Part shown: in pieces, positions 8,204-19,075 of the stretch
Layout: every line of letters begins with the position of its first letter
Numbering within the stretch: the first letter of the stretch is position 1
NCBI GenBank assembly: GCA_022828595.1
Contig: JAKGHH010000002.1
Span: forward strand, 81,688,383-81,752,382
DNA: 64,000 nucleotides
Source of the DNA: Nelumbo lutea
Taxonomy: Eukaryota; Streptophyta; Magnoliopsida; Proteales; Nelumbonaceae
Direction of reading: 5' to 3'
Notes under the pieces: generated by a model
Database searches by the model: none
Seen by the model: the letters and a program-made list of their open reading frames with translations, nothing else
Told to the model about the DNA's origin: nothing
Position numbers and translations under genes: made by a program

Positions 8204-11129
8204 GCACTTAGGTCCAATTGGGTACAAGCTGGAGTCCCATATTTTCACGTATTTCTCAAACACTTTCTGTGTCAGTGGCTTAGTTAATGGGTATGCCACA
8301 TTCTCCGCTGATGCTACCTTTTAATATCAATCTCTCGTAGATCCAGTGTTGTCATACAATAGTGGAATAGGTGATGTGCTGAATTCCAAATTCAAAAATG
8401 AACACCTTCATTCATTTGGCAGCGTCACTTATGGTAATGTGCTCTGCTTGGGATATGGAATCTACTATTTTTACTACTCAAGACCCCATTGTGAAGATGT
8501 AACCAGATGTAGACATTCTACCATCTGGATCTAGCTGGAAGTCGGTATCAGTATACCTGATGATCTATAGTGAACTACCAACGAATACCAGACAAAACTC
8601 TTTTGTCTTTCGGAAGTATTTTAGTATGTTTTTCATAGCAGTCCAATGCTCTTACCCTGGGTTAGATTGGTATCTGCTTACCACACTTACTGCCTAAGAA
8701 ATGTCAAGACGAGTGCACAGCATGGCATACATGATATTCCCTATGGCTGAGGCATAGGGAATCTCTTTCATACCCTCAATCTCTTCGGGAGTCTTGGGAG
8801 ACATGCCCTTGGGGAGAGTGACTCCGTGTTTGAAAGGAACATTTCCATAGTTCTCCATACTGTATCTTTTGACAATCTTGTCAGTGTAAGTAGACTAGGA
8901 TAATCCTATTATCCTCTTCGATCTATCTCTATAGAGTTGAAAACCCAATATGTAGGAGGCTTCTCCATGATCTTCCATGGAGAATTGTTGTGAAAGCTAT
9001 ACTTTTCTACATCATTCCCAATGAGTAGAATGCCATCTACACACAGAACCAAGAATGTAACCTTATCTCCCACTATCTTCCTATAAACACAAGGTTCATC
9101 CGGATTTTGTTCAAAGTCAAATTGTTTGACAGTAGAGTCAAACCAGATGTTCCAACTCATAGAAGCTTGCTTAAGTCCATATATGGATTGATTAAGTTTA
9201 CAAACCATATGTTCTTGACCTGCAGCTATGAAACCTTGTGGTTGCTACATATAGATATCTTTAGTAAGATCTCCATTCAAGAACGTGGTTTTAACATCCA
9301 TTTGCCAAATCTTGTAGTCATGGTATGTTGCTACAGCTAGTAGGATCCTAATGGATTTATGCATTGCCACAGGAGAAAAAGGTTTCCTCATAATCAATTC
9401 CCGCTTTCTAAGTGTACCCTTTCGCCACGATGAGCATTGTAGGTCCCAACCTTAGCATCGGGGCTATTCTTCCTCTTATAGATCCATTTTCAACCAATTG
9501 CTTTTACCCCAGGGATTGGATCTAATAGAGTCCAAACTCCATTGGTCTCCATTAAGTCCATCTCCGCTCTCATGGCATCTACCCACTTCAAGGAATCTAT
9601 GTCTAACATCGCTTCCAAATATATCATGGGAACCTCCTCGTTGGTCGTGGCTTCCACCATGTAACTTTCTTGGTCTTAGCCATAACGAACTGGAGGCCTA
9701 GAAACCCGGGTAGATCTTTTAGGTTGGTTATTTTTTGGAGTTGGTGGAACATCTCCCACTACCCTTGGGCTCTCCTCATCATGAACAACTTCCTGATGAA
9801 GATTATCCAGGATGTAATCTTCCTCTAGGAAGTGGGAATTTCGTTTATAAATCACCTTTTGCTCTTTTAGATCATAGAATGAGTAACCTATAGAGCCTTT
9901 TGGGTAACCTACAAACAGTCAATGGCTGGTCTTGGATTCTATTTTGTTAGCACTAGTTCTTTTACCATGTGCCAGACAACCCAAAATCTTTAAGTGTCTT
10001 ACACTTGGTTTCTTACTGGTCCATAGCTCATATGGAGCCTTAGGAATGGATTTGGTCAGAACTCGGTTCAACACGTAAATTGCAGTCTTTAATGTGAAAC
10101 CCCAAAAGGATGTGGGTAACTCTGAGTGGATGAGAAGTGAACAAACCATATCTAATTGAGTCCGATTTCTCCTCTCTAACACCGTTTAATTGTGGTGTAG
10201 TAGGAGAGCCAGTTGTGATACAATCCTGTTAACTTTTAAGTAGTCCCTGAATTTGTTAGAGAGATACTCACCACCTCGATCTGATCGAAGGGTCTTAATT
10301 TCATTCCCTAAATATTTCTAGACTTCTTGTCTGAACTTTTCAAAGGATTCAGACTTATGTCTCATTAGGTACATGTAACCATACCGAGAATGGTCATTAG
10401 TAAAGGTTATGAAATAAACATGTTGGTTACTTGTCCTAACATTCAGGGAACCACATACATTAGTATGTATAAGGTCAAGCATTCTTGTAGATCTTTTAGG
10501 CTTTCCTGTAAATGGCTGCTTTGTCATCTTACCCTGAAGGCAAGGCTCACAGGTTAGAAGATCTTCTATAGTTAGAAAATCCAAAGGACCATCCTTTACC
10601 AACCTTGTATATGATCTATGTTAATATGGCCAAGTCAGTAATGCCACAAGCATGTGGGATTAACTGTATCATGAGTTCTCTTCTTGGGGATTATTTTTGA
10701 TGTAGTTTCGGGAATGTTTGTTTCCAGAGATGGATGGAAAACATAGAGACCGTTCTCAAGTTCCCCATATGTGAGGAATTTGTTATTCCATTTAATAGTA
10801 ATCACATTACTAAATGAGATAGAATAACCATCCAAATACAATTTTGAGACAAAAACCAAATTTCTTCTTAAATTAGGTATGAAAAGACAATCTTTAAGTA
10901 CAATTGATCATTCTCTGAAAACTAATTATACAGTTCGTATGGCTGTAGTTGCAACTATTGCAGAAGCCCCCAAGTAGAGTGTCACTTCTCCATCACTTAG
11001 TCTTCTGCTTATCTTGAACCCTTGTAGTGAGTTATATGCATGAGTCGAATCCCTGGAGTCAATACACCAGGAAGCAGAAGCGACCGACAAATTGATCTCT
11101 TTGATAAAAGATTCAAAATTACCTTGCTT
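8204..11129 (-). pseudogene. E3: copia protease, integrase, RT and RNase H, broken
   Basis: The protease active-site region reads W-C-I-D-S-R-D-S-T-H near 11025-11075 (D-S-G-A expected). The GAG-pre-integrase block and the CEPCLQGKMTKQPF motif lie around 10520-10600. The integrase core covers about 10450-9920, including [13 protein letters not shown] spans about 9600-8910; its catalytic YVDD has become CVDG near 9032-9043. RNase H (8900-8260) has internal deletions, one with the same junction as in E4. It also carries the TAG in the SSL-stop-I codon string found in E1 and E2. It is not functional. Confidence 0.88.
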
Positions 11130-11903
11130 CTTAGCCTCCAGATATTGAGGACAGCTCCTCTTCTAGTTGTCGGTCTGTTTTGCAAAAGTGACATGCATCT
11201 GTTGCCTTGTCTTTCTTCTATTTTTTCGGTTTGCTTGTCTTCTTCTAAGGCTTTTCTTTGGCCTCCTTTTCTTCTTACCTGAATTTCCACTTTCAACAAG
11301 CATGGCTATCGGTTTATCCTTCTTAATCAATTCTTTAGCCCTCTACAACGTATTATTGAGTTCCTGAAGGCTAACATTTAGCTTATTCATGTTGTAGTTC
11401 ATGATAAACTATCTGAAGGAGGGAGGCAAGTAATTTAGGATGGCATCAACCTTGGTGACGTAATCTAGACCTAACCTGAGTGCCTGTAGTTCATTAATGT
11501 AATCCATGATCTTGAGACAATGGTCATGATCCATTTGGCTCTCGGTCATGAACAACTTCAAGACCTTCTGACAAGTAGAACGATTCTTCTCTTCATACAT
11601 TATCCTCAGACTATCCAAGGTATCCTTGGACACTTCGATCTGATCGAATTGTCTCTATATCGGATTATTGAGGGAGGCTATGATGTAGCACCAGGCAAGA
11701 GAATTCTTATCTTCCCATTCTTGATACTCTTTCCTACGTGCCTCAAAAGCCCTATCACATGGACGATCCAAAGTAGGGTTCTTAGCAAACTTGTCCAATT
11801 TCTCGGATGTTAATACCAACATATGGTTATAGTACCAGTCAGCATAATTTGGGCCCTTAAGTTTGTTATCATCCAACAGCTTGGCGAATTGTCCGTTTGC
11901 CAT
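11130..11903 (-). pseudogene. E3: copia gag, broken
   Basis: It starts at ATG 11903 (MANGQFAKLLDDNKLKGPN), the same start as in E4, E6 and E7. The middle has the copia-type gag domain (YADWYYNHMLVL; INELQALRLGLDYVTKVDAIL). A lysine-rich stretch and a remnant of the CCHC zinc knuckle (CHFCK) follow near 11160-11210. Stops and shifts fall near 11655 and 11400. The intact protein would form the capsid and bind the element RNA. Confidence 0.85.
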
Positions 11904-13686
11904 TTTTGACAAAAGGCAAGCTAGATTATTAGTCAACAACCTATATTGATTCATGTTTACTACATAGATATGGCTTTTAATCTATGTTCCATTTCCATTT
12001 GTTCATCTTTGAGATTTCCCTCCTATCTTAGTGACAGAGGCTTCAAAATTATATCATTGGAAATGTGGGAAACCATATACAGTGCATGGAGCCAACTGTT
12101 TCAACTACATAACCCCACCACCTTCTATGAACGATCATATCCACCCATCTGATGAGATTTCCCTTTGACCTTTCTTAGACAAGGTTCATTACAATTTTAG
12201 GTTAAACCTTTTTGTCTAGTAAGTGCTTACCCATATTATTCATGAACGCCAAGGTACCATGAGAGAGTCTTCCATTTTAGGATAGGCCCCTCCCACATCG
12301 GTCTATGATGCCCCTACCATCTTATGAAGCAATCCAACAGATCCAACAACAAATGGATAGCCCAATTTTATGGTGCATCTCCTCATTACTAAAGGACCCA
12401 TCTTCATGCTAATAATGGAAGGCCTTTAGATAATTCATCATATAAATATCCCTATCAAATGCACTTATATTTTCAGGAGGGAATGAATAATTATGCCCTA
12501 GTATTATTTAGGTCAAACCAAAGTGGCTCCCACTATTTTTCATGAAGACAGATTTAGATGGGCCCTAAATGGCTAGGGTTCCACACAATTTCTCTTGGGG
12601 AGGAAGCTGAGGTGGGGTCCATCATGTAGGGAGATCATCCAATGATCTTATGGACACCATGGCAATGATGTGCATTCAGCCATAGTGTGCGAAAGAGCCA
12701 CTATCGAATCAACATGGGCCAAGCACTTATGGCCTATGTACGCAGCACATCACACATCCATACATCACATGCATGAAATCCATAATTGATCCAATCAATT
12801 AAATAACTGTAAAACCCACAATTAAAGCCCATTTAAATCCATAATATTACCAATTAATATTATCTAGGTATATGGGCTGAACTGCAAATCACAGTTTGGC
12901 CCATATAGCATTCATGCTGAATTAGGCTAAGGCAGTTTTAACAAATTAAAATTGGGTTTTACAGATTTGGGCCGAATTGCACCTTGCAATTAACTATCAA
13001 CCCGTCGGCCCATAAAGGAAATTTTAGAGCTGAGAACAGCCCCCATCGAACCACAGATTCGGTCCAACCAGTTTGGTCCAATATGGTTCGAAGGTTTGAT
13101 GCTTAATTCAAGATCCAATTCAAGAGGATGATCTGAAAATTAAGTATAGCTGATAAATGACAATCAAAATTAGCAAACAAACACATCAGTTGGCTGTTCA
13201 TGTGGATCCAAACCTACAAGAAAAAATTAGTTGCTACTTGTAGTTTCAATTTCTACAAATCGTAGATTGCAGATTTCTTATCTGGACAAATCCTCTCCTT
13301 CACGCGAACTAGCTTCGTTTTCACTGAAGTAAAATAGAAAACCTAAATTTTCGATTAATATAACATTAGAATAAAATTTCTATACATTCCATCTAAAATA
13401 AAAAAAATAATTACAGACCAAGAATGAATAGAAAAATGCAAATGTGCAAATTTCTTGCGCTGGTGAAAGATTTCGTTCTCCTCCATACGAACAACCCAAA
13501 AATCAAGAAACATAAATAGAACAATTCTAAATATATAACAGAATATTAAAGATTTAATTTTTAGATTAATCACCCAAAACTGGGAACTGATTTCCCAGAA
13601 AATTCTAACTGCACAAATCAGGTAGAACCGATTCTGCCTATTTGCACAGGTTCAGATTAGATGCGACTTTGGTTCAAGAATGTGAA
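11904..13686 (-). other. E3 untranslated leader
   Basis: About 1.8 kb of non-coding sequence lies between the primer site and the gag ATG. It aligns along its length with the leaders of E4 (16495-18273), E7 (35727-37512) and E8. No long frame is shared. Conserved blocks include the CCTCCCACATCGGTCTATGA segment near 12290-12310. Confidence 0.8.
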
Positions 13687-13702
13687 CCTGGCACTGAAAC
13701 CA
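13687..13702 (-). other. E3 primer-binding site, mutated
   Basis: On the minus strand it reads TGGTTTCAGTGCCAGG, two bases off the family TGGTATCAGAGCCAGG. It sits two bases inside the LTR edge at 13704. Confidence 0.75.
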
Positions 13703-13703
13703 C

Positions 13704-14648
13704 TGAAGGGATGAGAGATCCATCATATGGATGGCTGAACCCTATAGGAAGGTTGGGCGAAATTTAAAAAATTTCTCTCTCCCATCTGGAAATCGCATTC
13801 CCTATTTTAGAAAATTGCATTTTCTGGTATTATACTTGAAACAAATCCAGAACATATCTGAAACCATAAGCAAGTGAGGGATATACCTGATACGGTAGTA
13901 GTAGTAACTCCTAATGAAGGAGTTCATGCCCAAGGAGATGACACAGTGCGTGTTGAAGCAGGATCAGTAGGATGGCTCTTTAGCAAGAACCAGGATTCTT
14001 CAACAAGGATTGAATGGTGAGCACGACTTCAAATTGTCTCTTCTACCAAGAAGCAATGTTGAGAACATTTCTTGATCATCCACAAGTGGAGATCGAACTG
14101 GGTAGGGGTGGCAAGAACAGGGGAGACCTCTGCATATTGTTGTGTAAAATTGAGTAATTCACCCCTATTTATAGTCTTCTTTGGATCATCCTCCTAATCT
14201 AATTAGGTGAGAGTTTCTTGATCCAAATATCCAAATCTGATATTTGGATCTGGACTCTTGAACGGATAAGACTTATCTTATCCTTTAGCTAATCCTAATC
14301 AGATTATAAATCAGATCTTGCCCATTTAATTAACTAACTTAAGCCCAGTTCGAATTGGGCTTTAGGTCCATTAAGCTTATGTGACCACTTACTCCTTAAC
14401 CTGCTGCCCAGTTGGCTCTCTTTGTATGGCGTGTGACCCGTACATCGATCTACGCATCAGCCACATGGGTTCAATACAACCTTTGTTACAAGGCCTGGAA
14501 GAATTCACTGTAGGAAACAATGAACACCTGAGTCCACCACTATGGGCTCTTAGTGGGCCCAACATTTACACTAAATGATTCTTGGATCCAACCAACTTAT
14601 GAAAACCCAAGAACTATGGGCAGATGCAAGATTAGCCTATAAGGTATT
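13704..14648 (-). repeat. E3 5' LTR, cut by E4
   Basis: It runs from the TG at 13704 to 14648, where the E4 LTR starts in mid-sequence, and so keeps R-U5 and the promoter half. The TATA box is at 14166-14173 (TATAAATA on the minus strand). Palindromic arms flank it on the upstream side, for example ATCCAAAT...ATTTGGAT near 14220-14250. Confidence 0.85.
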
Positions 14649-15855
14649 TGTTAGATAATGTATGCCCTTAGCTCCAATCAACATGATGCACATTATGACA
14701 TTTATTGTAAATGAATAAAGTACATATTTGATTCATGTTATTGTGGTGTGTTTCTATGTAATACCCTTAAACTGGACACATATGAGACTCGTGTTAGTTT
14801 AGAATCTTCACAGCCATTGGATAGATCTAGGGAGATTTATCCTGCCAAGGCTGACACTGATGTACCGTCAAGTTGGTTGGGGTAGCTTGTCTCAGCTGCT
14901 AGGGTGAGACCTGAGGTACATGCATCATACTTTTTCTCAAAAACCTAAACCGGACCAAAATTCTAGTATTGCTTTGTACCTTGGAGATAGATGGGAAAAA
15001 CTGGAATGTTACACTTGACCCCTAGACTCGATTATGATAGTGCACTAGGTATCAGATTGGGTTGTCTTTGATGTGCCAATCTGTAAGATCCTTAGAGGGG
15101 GTCAAAACCTAGGTATATTGGGGCAGTCTGAGAATTCATCTAAATGGGTGATCATAGTGACAGGATCAGCCCCTTTGTTGGACAAAGTGAGTTATCGGTA
15201 AAATGCACTCTCTCTAATGGAAACCTAAAATTCCAGTAGTGGATTTCAAATGAGTTTGAAATTTGGTTTTGCAAAATATATTTATATGGAGATATACTTA
15301 TATATTATGGTTTCACAAATTGTTTGCAAAAGGATTTAATTCTCAGAATCCATGTGAGTAGAGAGTACAACACTATACCTTGCAACCGAGGGAGAGGTCC
15401 TTTCTTGTCGAGTAGTGTTTGATCATTAAGGGCTGAGAGGTTAAGTGTAAGGCCATTGAGGGTTATAATTAATGGGCTAATCTTGCATCTGCCAATAGTC
15501 TTTGGGCCTTCATAAGTTGGCGGGACCCAAAGACCATTTAATGTAAATGTTGGGCCCATTAAGAGCCCATGGTGATGGACTCAGGGGTTCATTGTATTTA
15601 ATAGTGAATTCGGCTAGGTCTTGTAGCAAAGGCTAGGCTAAACTCATGTGGCTGATGTGTTGATCAATGATAGGGTTCCACGCCATACAAAGAGAGCCAA
15701 GCTAGTCAGCATTAAAAGGAAGTGAGCCTGAAAGATTAATGGGCCTAAAGCCCATTTCAAATTGGGTTAATTGGATTAATTAAAAAGGGGTGAATCTAGG
15801 TTTGGATCAGTAGATAAGGATAGGAGGATAACTCTTATCAACTTGAAGAGTCCAT

Positions 15856-16006
15856 ATCCAAATGGAGATTTGGATCAGGGAACTCCTAATTAGATTATGA
15901 ATGGTTGATCTTGATCTACAGATAAGATAAGGAATTATCCTTATCACTTGAAGAGTTCAGATCCAAATAAATATTTGGATCAAGAGACTCCTAATCAGAT
16001 TAGGAG
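15856..16006 (+). promoter_or_regulatory. Palindrome array upstream of the E4 LTR TATA box
   Basis: Four short inverted repeats follow one another: ATCCAAAT/ATTTGGAT arms at 15856-15875, GATAAGGA/TCCTTATC at 15926-15945, GATCCAAAT/ATTTGGATC at 15960-15981, and CTCCTAATCAGATTAGGAG at 15988-16006. The last ends 16 bp before TATAAATA. Versions of the same palindromes sit at the same place in E3, E6, E7 and E8. The position suggests protein-binding promoter elements; that role is inferred. Confidence 0.55.
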
Positions 16007-16022
16007 GTCATCTCTTTAAGGC

Positions 16023-16030
16023 TATAAATA
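16023..16030 (+). promoter_or_regulatory. TATA box of the E4 5' LTR
   Basis: TATAAATA in the context AAGGCTATAAATAGAGAGC, matching the E2 site at 2961. About 445 bp of R-U5 follows. Confidence 0.6.
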
Positions 16031-16476
16031 GAGAGCAGGGCAGATCTGAAAAAGACATACAAACACTACAAAAGACAACTCAATTTGACTAATTCTTCCT
16101 TCAGTTCTTTTTCTCCTTGGTCTTGCTGCCCTACCCTTTTCGATCTCCAATTCATGGAACTGATCAAGATTTGATCTTGATATTGTTTCTTATTAGAAGA
16201 AACAATTTTGAAGTTGTGCTTATTATCCCATTTGATTCTTGCTGAAGAATCAAAAGGTTCTTGGTGAAGAACTACCTGCTGATCCTGTATCAGGTATATC
16301 CCTCCCTAATCTTGGTTTCAGGTTTGGTCCGGTTTGGATACAAGAATGAGCATTGAAAATGAAGTTTTCTAAATAAGGAATAGGATTCCCGGATGGGAGT
16401 AAAGAAATCTTTGAAATTTTGCCCAACTTTCTTGCAGGGTTAGGCCATCCATATGATGGATCTCCCATCCGTTCAG

Positions 16477-16494
16477 TGGTATTAGAGCTAGGTT
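16477..16494 (+). other. E4 primer-binding site
   Basis: TGGTATTAGAGCTAGGTT begins one base after the LTR. It differs by two bases from the intact family site in E2. Confidence 0.85.
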
Positions 16495-18273
16495 CAAGTC
16501 TTGAACCACGTTAGATCAAATCTGAATCTACGCAAATGGGCAGGGGCGTTCTACTTGATTTGCACAGTTGGCAATTTTTTTGGGAATTAGTTCCCAGATT
16601 ATGGGAGAATGATCAGGAAAATAAATCTTTGTTATTCTGTTATGTTTATAGAATAGTTCTATGAATGTTTCTTGAATTCTTGGGCTGCTCGTGTGATGGA
16701 GGTCGAGTCTTTCTGGTGCCAATATTGGCACACCCTGCTATTTCTTTTCTATTCAATTTGGTCTGTAAATAATTTTTTTTATTATTTTTAAACAATTTGT
16801 ATAGGAATTTGATGTGATGTAACAATAGAAAAAATAGGTTTTTTTTTTTGTTTTATTTCCATCTGGGGATTGTTGGAGTGAACAATAGAGGAGAAAAAGT
16901 TTTTGCAGAAAGAAGTTCTACAATCTATGATGTTGATTTCAATTTTGTAGTGTGCGATTAATTGTTCTTTGCAGGTTTGTAGGATGTCCAGGAATTTCAT
17001 AGTGCCACCCTATGATTTCATTTTCTTGATAATTTGATTATCTAGATTCAATTTGTTTTTCAAATCATCATTTTTGAATTAAATATTGAACTGGACACCA
17101 AAACTTGGACCGATTTGTACCAGATTTGGTCCAAACTGGTTGGACCGAATTGTTGGTTCAATGGGGTTGGTTTATCTGACCGAATTGTTAATTCGACCCA
17201 CCTCTGTAAAAACCTAGTTTTAATATGATAAAACTGAATCAGCTCTGATTTAGCTACATGGGCCGAACTGCTTTTATCAGTACAACCCATGTACCTAGAT
17301 AATGTTATATGGTAATATTATGGGCTCTGTTGGGATGATACTGATTTAATCTAATTAATTTAGGGTTTTACAAATATTTTAATTGATTGGATCAATTTGT
17401 TTCATGCATGTGATATATGGATGTGTGATGTGCTGTGTACATGGGCCATAAGCATTTGGTCCATGTTAATTCGATAGTGGCTCTTTCTTACACCATGGCT
17501 GAATGCACATCATTGTCATGGAATCCAAAACATCATTGGATGATCTACCTATTTGATGGACCCCACATTAGCTTCCTCCCCAAGAGGAACCATGCAGAAC
17601 CCTAGCTGTTTAGGGCCCATTCAAATCTAGCTTTGGGAAAGTTAGTGGGAGCCACTTTGGTTTGATCTAAATAAAACTAGGGCGTAATATTTCATTCATT
17701 CTACTGAAATATAAGTGCATGTGATAGGGAGATTCATATGATGAACTCTCTAAAGGCCTTCCATCCTTAGCATGAAGATGGGTCCTTCAGTAATGAGGAG
17801 ATGCACCATAAAATTGGGCTATCCATGTGCTGCTAGATCTGTTGGATTGTTTCATAAGATGATAGGGGTGTCATAGACCGGTGTGGGAGGGGCCTATCCT
17901 AAAATGGAAGACTCTCTCATGGTACCTTGGCGTTGACGAATATCATGGGTAAGCGCTTACTGGACAGAAAGGTTTAACCTAAAATGGCAATCAACCTTGT
18001 CTGATAGAGGCCAAAGAGAAAGCTCATGAGATGAGTGGATGTGATCATTCACAGAAGGTGGTGGAGTTATGCAGTAGAAACAGTTGGCTCCATGCACTTT
18101 ATGTGGTTTCCCACATTTCCAGAGACATAGTTCATAGTCTTCGTCACTGAGATAGAAGGGAAATCTCTAAGACGAACAAATAGAAATGTGACATAGATTA
18201 AAAGCCTAATCTATGTAGATAACATGAATCAAATAAGGTTATGGACTAATATTTGCTTTACCTTTTATCAGAA
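16495..18273 (+). other. E4 untranslated leader (1.78 kb)
   Basis: The stretch between the primer site and the gag ATG is AT-rich and shows no long open frame in sense. It aligns with the E3, E7 and E8 leaders. A T-rich run lies at 16768-16850, and a block shared by all copies, with the reverse complement of ATCGGTCTATGA, lies near 17870-17900. Confidence 0.8.
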
Positions 18274-19075
18274 ATGGCAAATGGACAATTTGCCAAACTG
18301 TTGGATGATAATAAGCTTAAGGGCCCAAATTATGCTGACTGGTTTCATAACATTATGTTGGTTCTGATGTCTGAGAAATTGGACAAGGTTGCTAAGAACC
18401 CTACTCCGGATCGTCTGGGTGATAGGGCTTTTGAGGCTCATAGGCGGGAATATCAAGAATGGGAAGAGAAAAAATCTCTTTCCCGGTACTACATCATAAC
18501 CTCCTTAGACAATTATATACAACAACACTTCGATCAGATCGAAGTGTCCAAGGATATCTTGGATAGTCTAAGGATAATGTATGAAGAGTAGAATCATTCT
18601 ATTCGTCAGAAGGTCCTAAAGCAGTTTTATGACCGCACAAATGTCCAGGAACCAGCTAGTTCATGACCATTGTCTTAAGATGATGGGATACATTAATGAA
18701 TTGGAGGCTCTTGGATCTGGGTTAGATCATGTCACCAAAGTTGATGCCATCCTGAACTCTTTGCCTCCTTCCTTCAATCAATTCATAATGAACTATAATA
18801 TGAATAAGCTAAATGTTAGCCTTCAGGAACTCAACAATAATTTTAAGAGGGCTGAAGAACTAATAGAAAAGGATGAGCCCATATCCATGCTTGTTGACGG
18901 TGGCAAATCGACCAAGAAGAAGAGGAAGGCAAAGAAGAAACCTCAAAAGAAAAATAGCAAGCCTAAAACCCGAAAGAAGGACAAGGCATTAGATGCCTGT
19001 CACTTCTGCAAGTAGACCGACCATTGGAAGAGGAATTGTCCTCAGTACTTGGAGACTATGAAACAATGTAATTTC
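18274..19075 (+). pseudogene. E4: copia gag, one frameshift
   Basis: The ATG at 18274 gives MANGQFAKLLDDNKLKGPN. The first frame runs to a stop at 18589-18591, and homology continues in another frame from about 18620. The C-terminal half has INELEALGSGLDHVTKVDAIL, the MNKLNVSLQELNN block, a basic stretch (KKKRKAKKKPQKK) and the zinc knuckle C-H-F-C-K-(stop)-T-D-H-W-K-R-N-C near 19003-19045. The TAG in the knuckle replaces the Gln seen in E7. It would be the RNA-binding capsid protein; it is dead here. Confidence 0.88.

Larger units (their letters stand above)
7230..14648 (-). mobile_element. E3: Ty1/copia element, nearly complete order, decayed
   Basis: Read on the minus strand: 5' LTR 14648-13704 (its far end removed by E4), primer site, 1.8-kb leader, gag, protease, integrase, RT, RNase H, polypurine-like tract, 3' LTR 8193-7230 (truncated). 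It is the only copy here that keeps all domains in order, but every domain has stops, shifts or small deletions. The element touches E2 on the left and E4 on the right, so no target duplication survives. Confidence 0.88.
14649..16475 (+). repeat. E4 5' LTR, full length (1827 bp)
   Basis: It starts TGTTAGATAATG and ends CATCCGTTCA before the primer site. It is about 90 bp longer than the E2 LTR, mainly through the palindrome array at 15856-16006, which lies just upstream of the TATA box at 16023. Confidence 0.92.
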
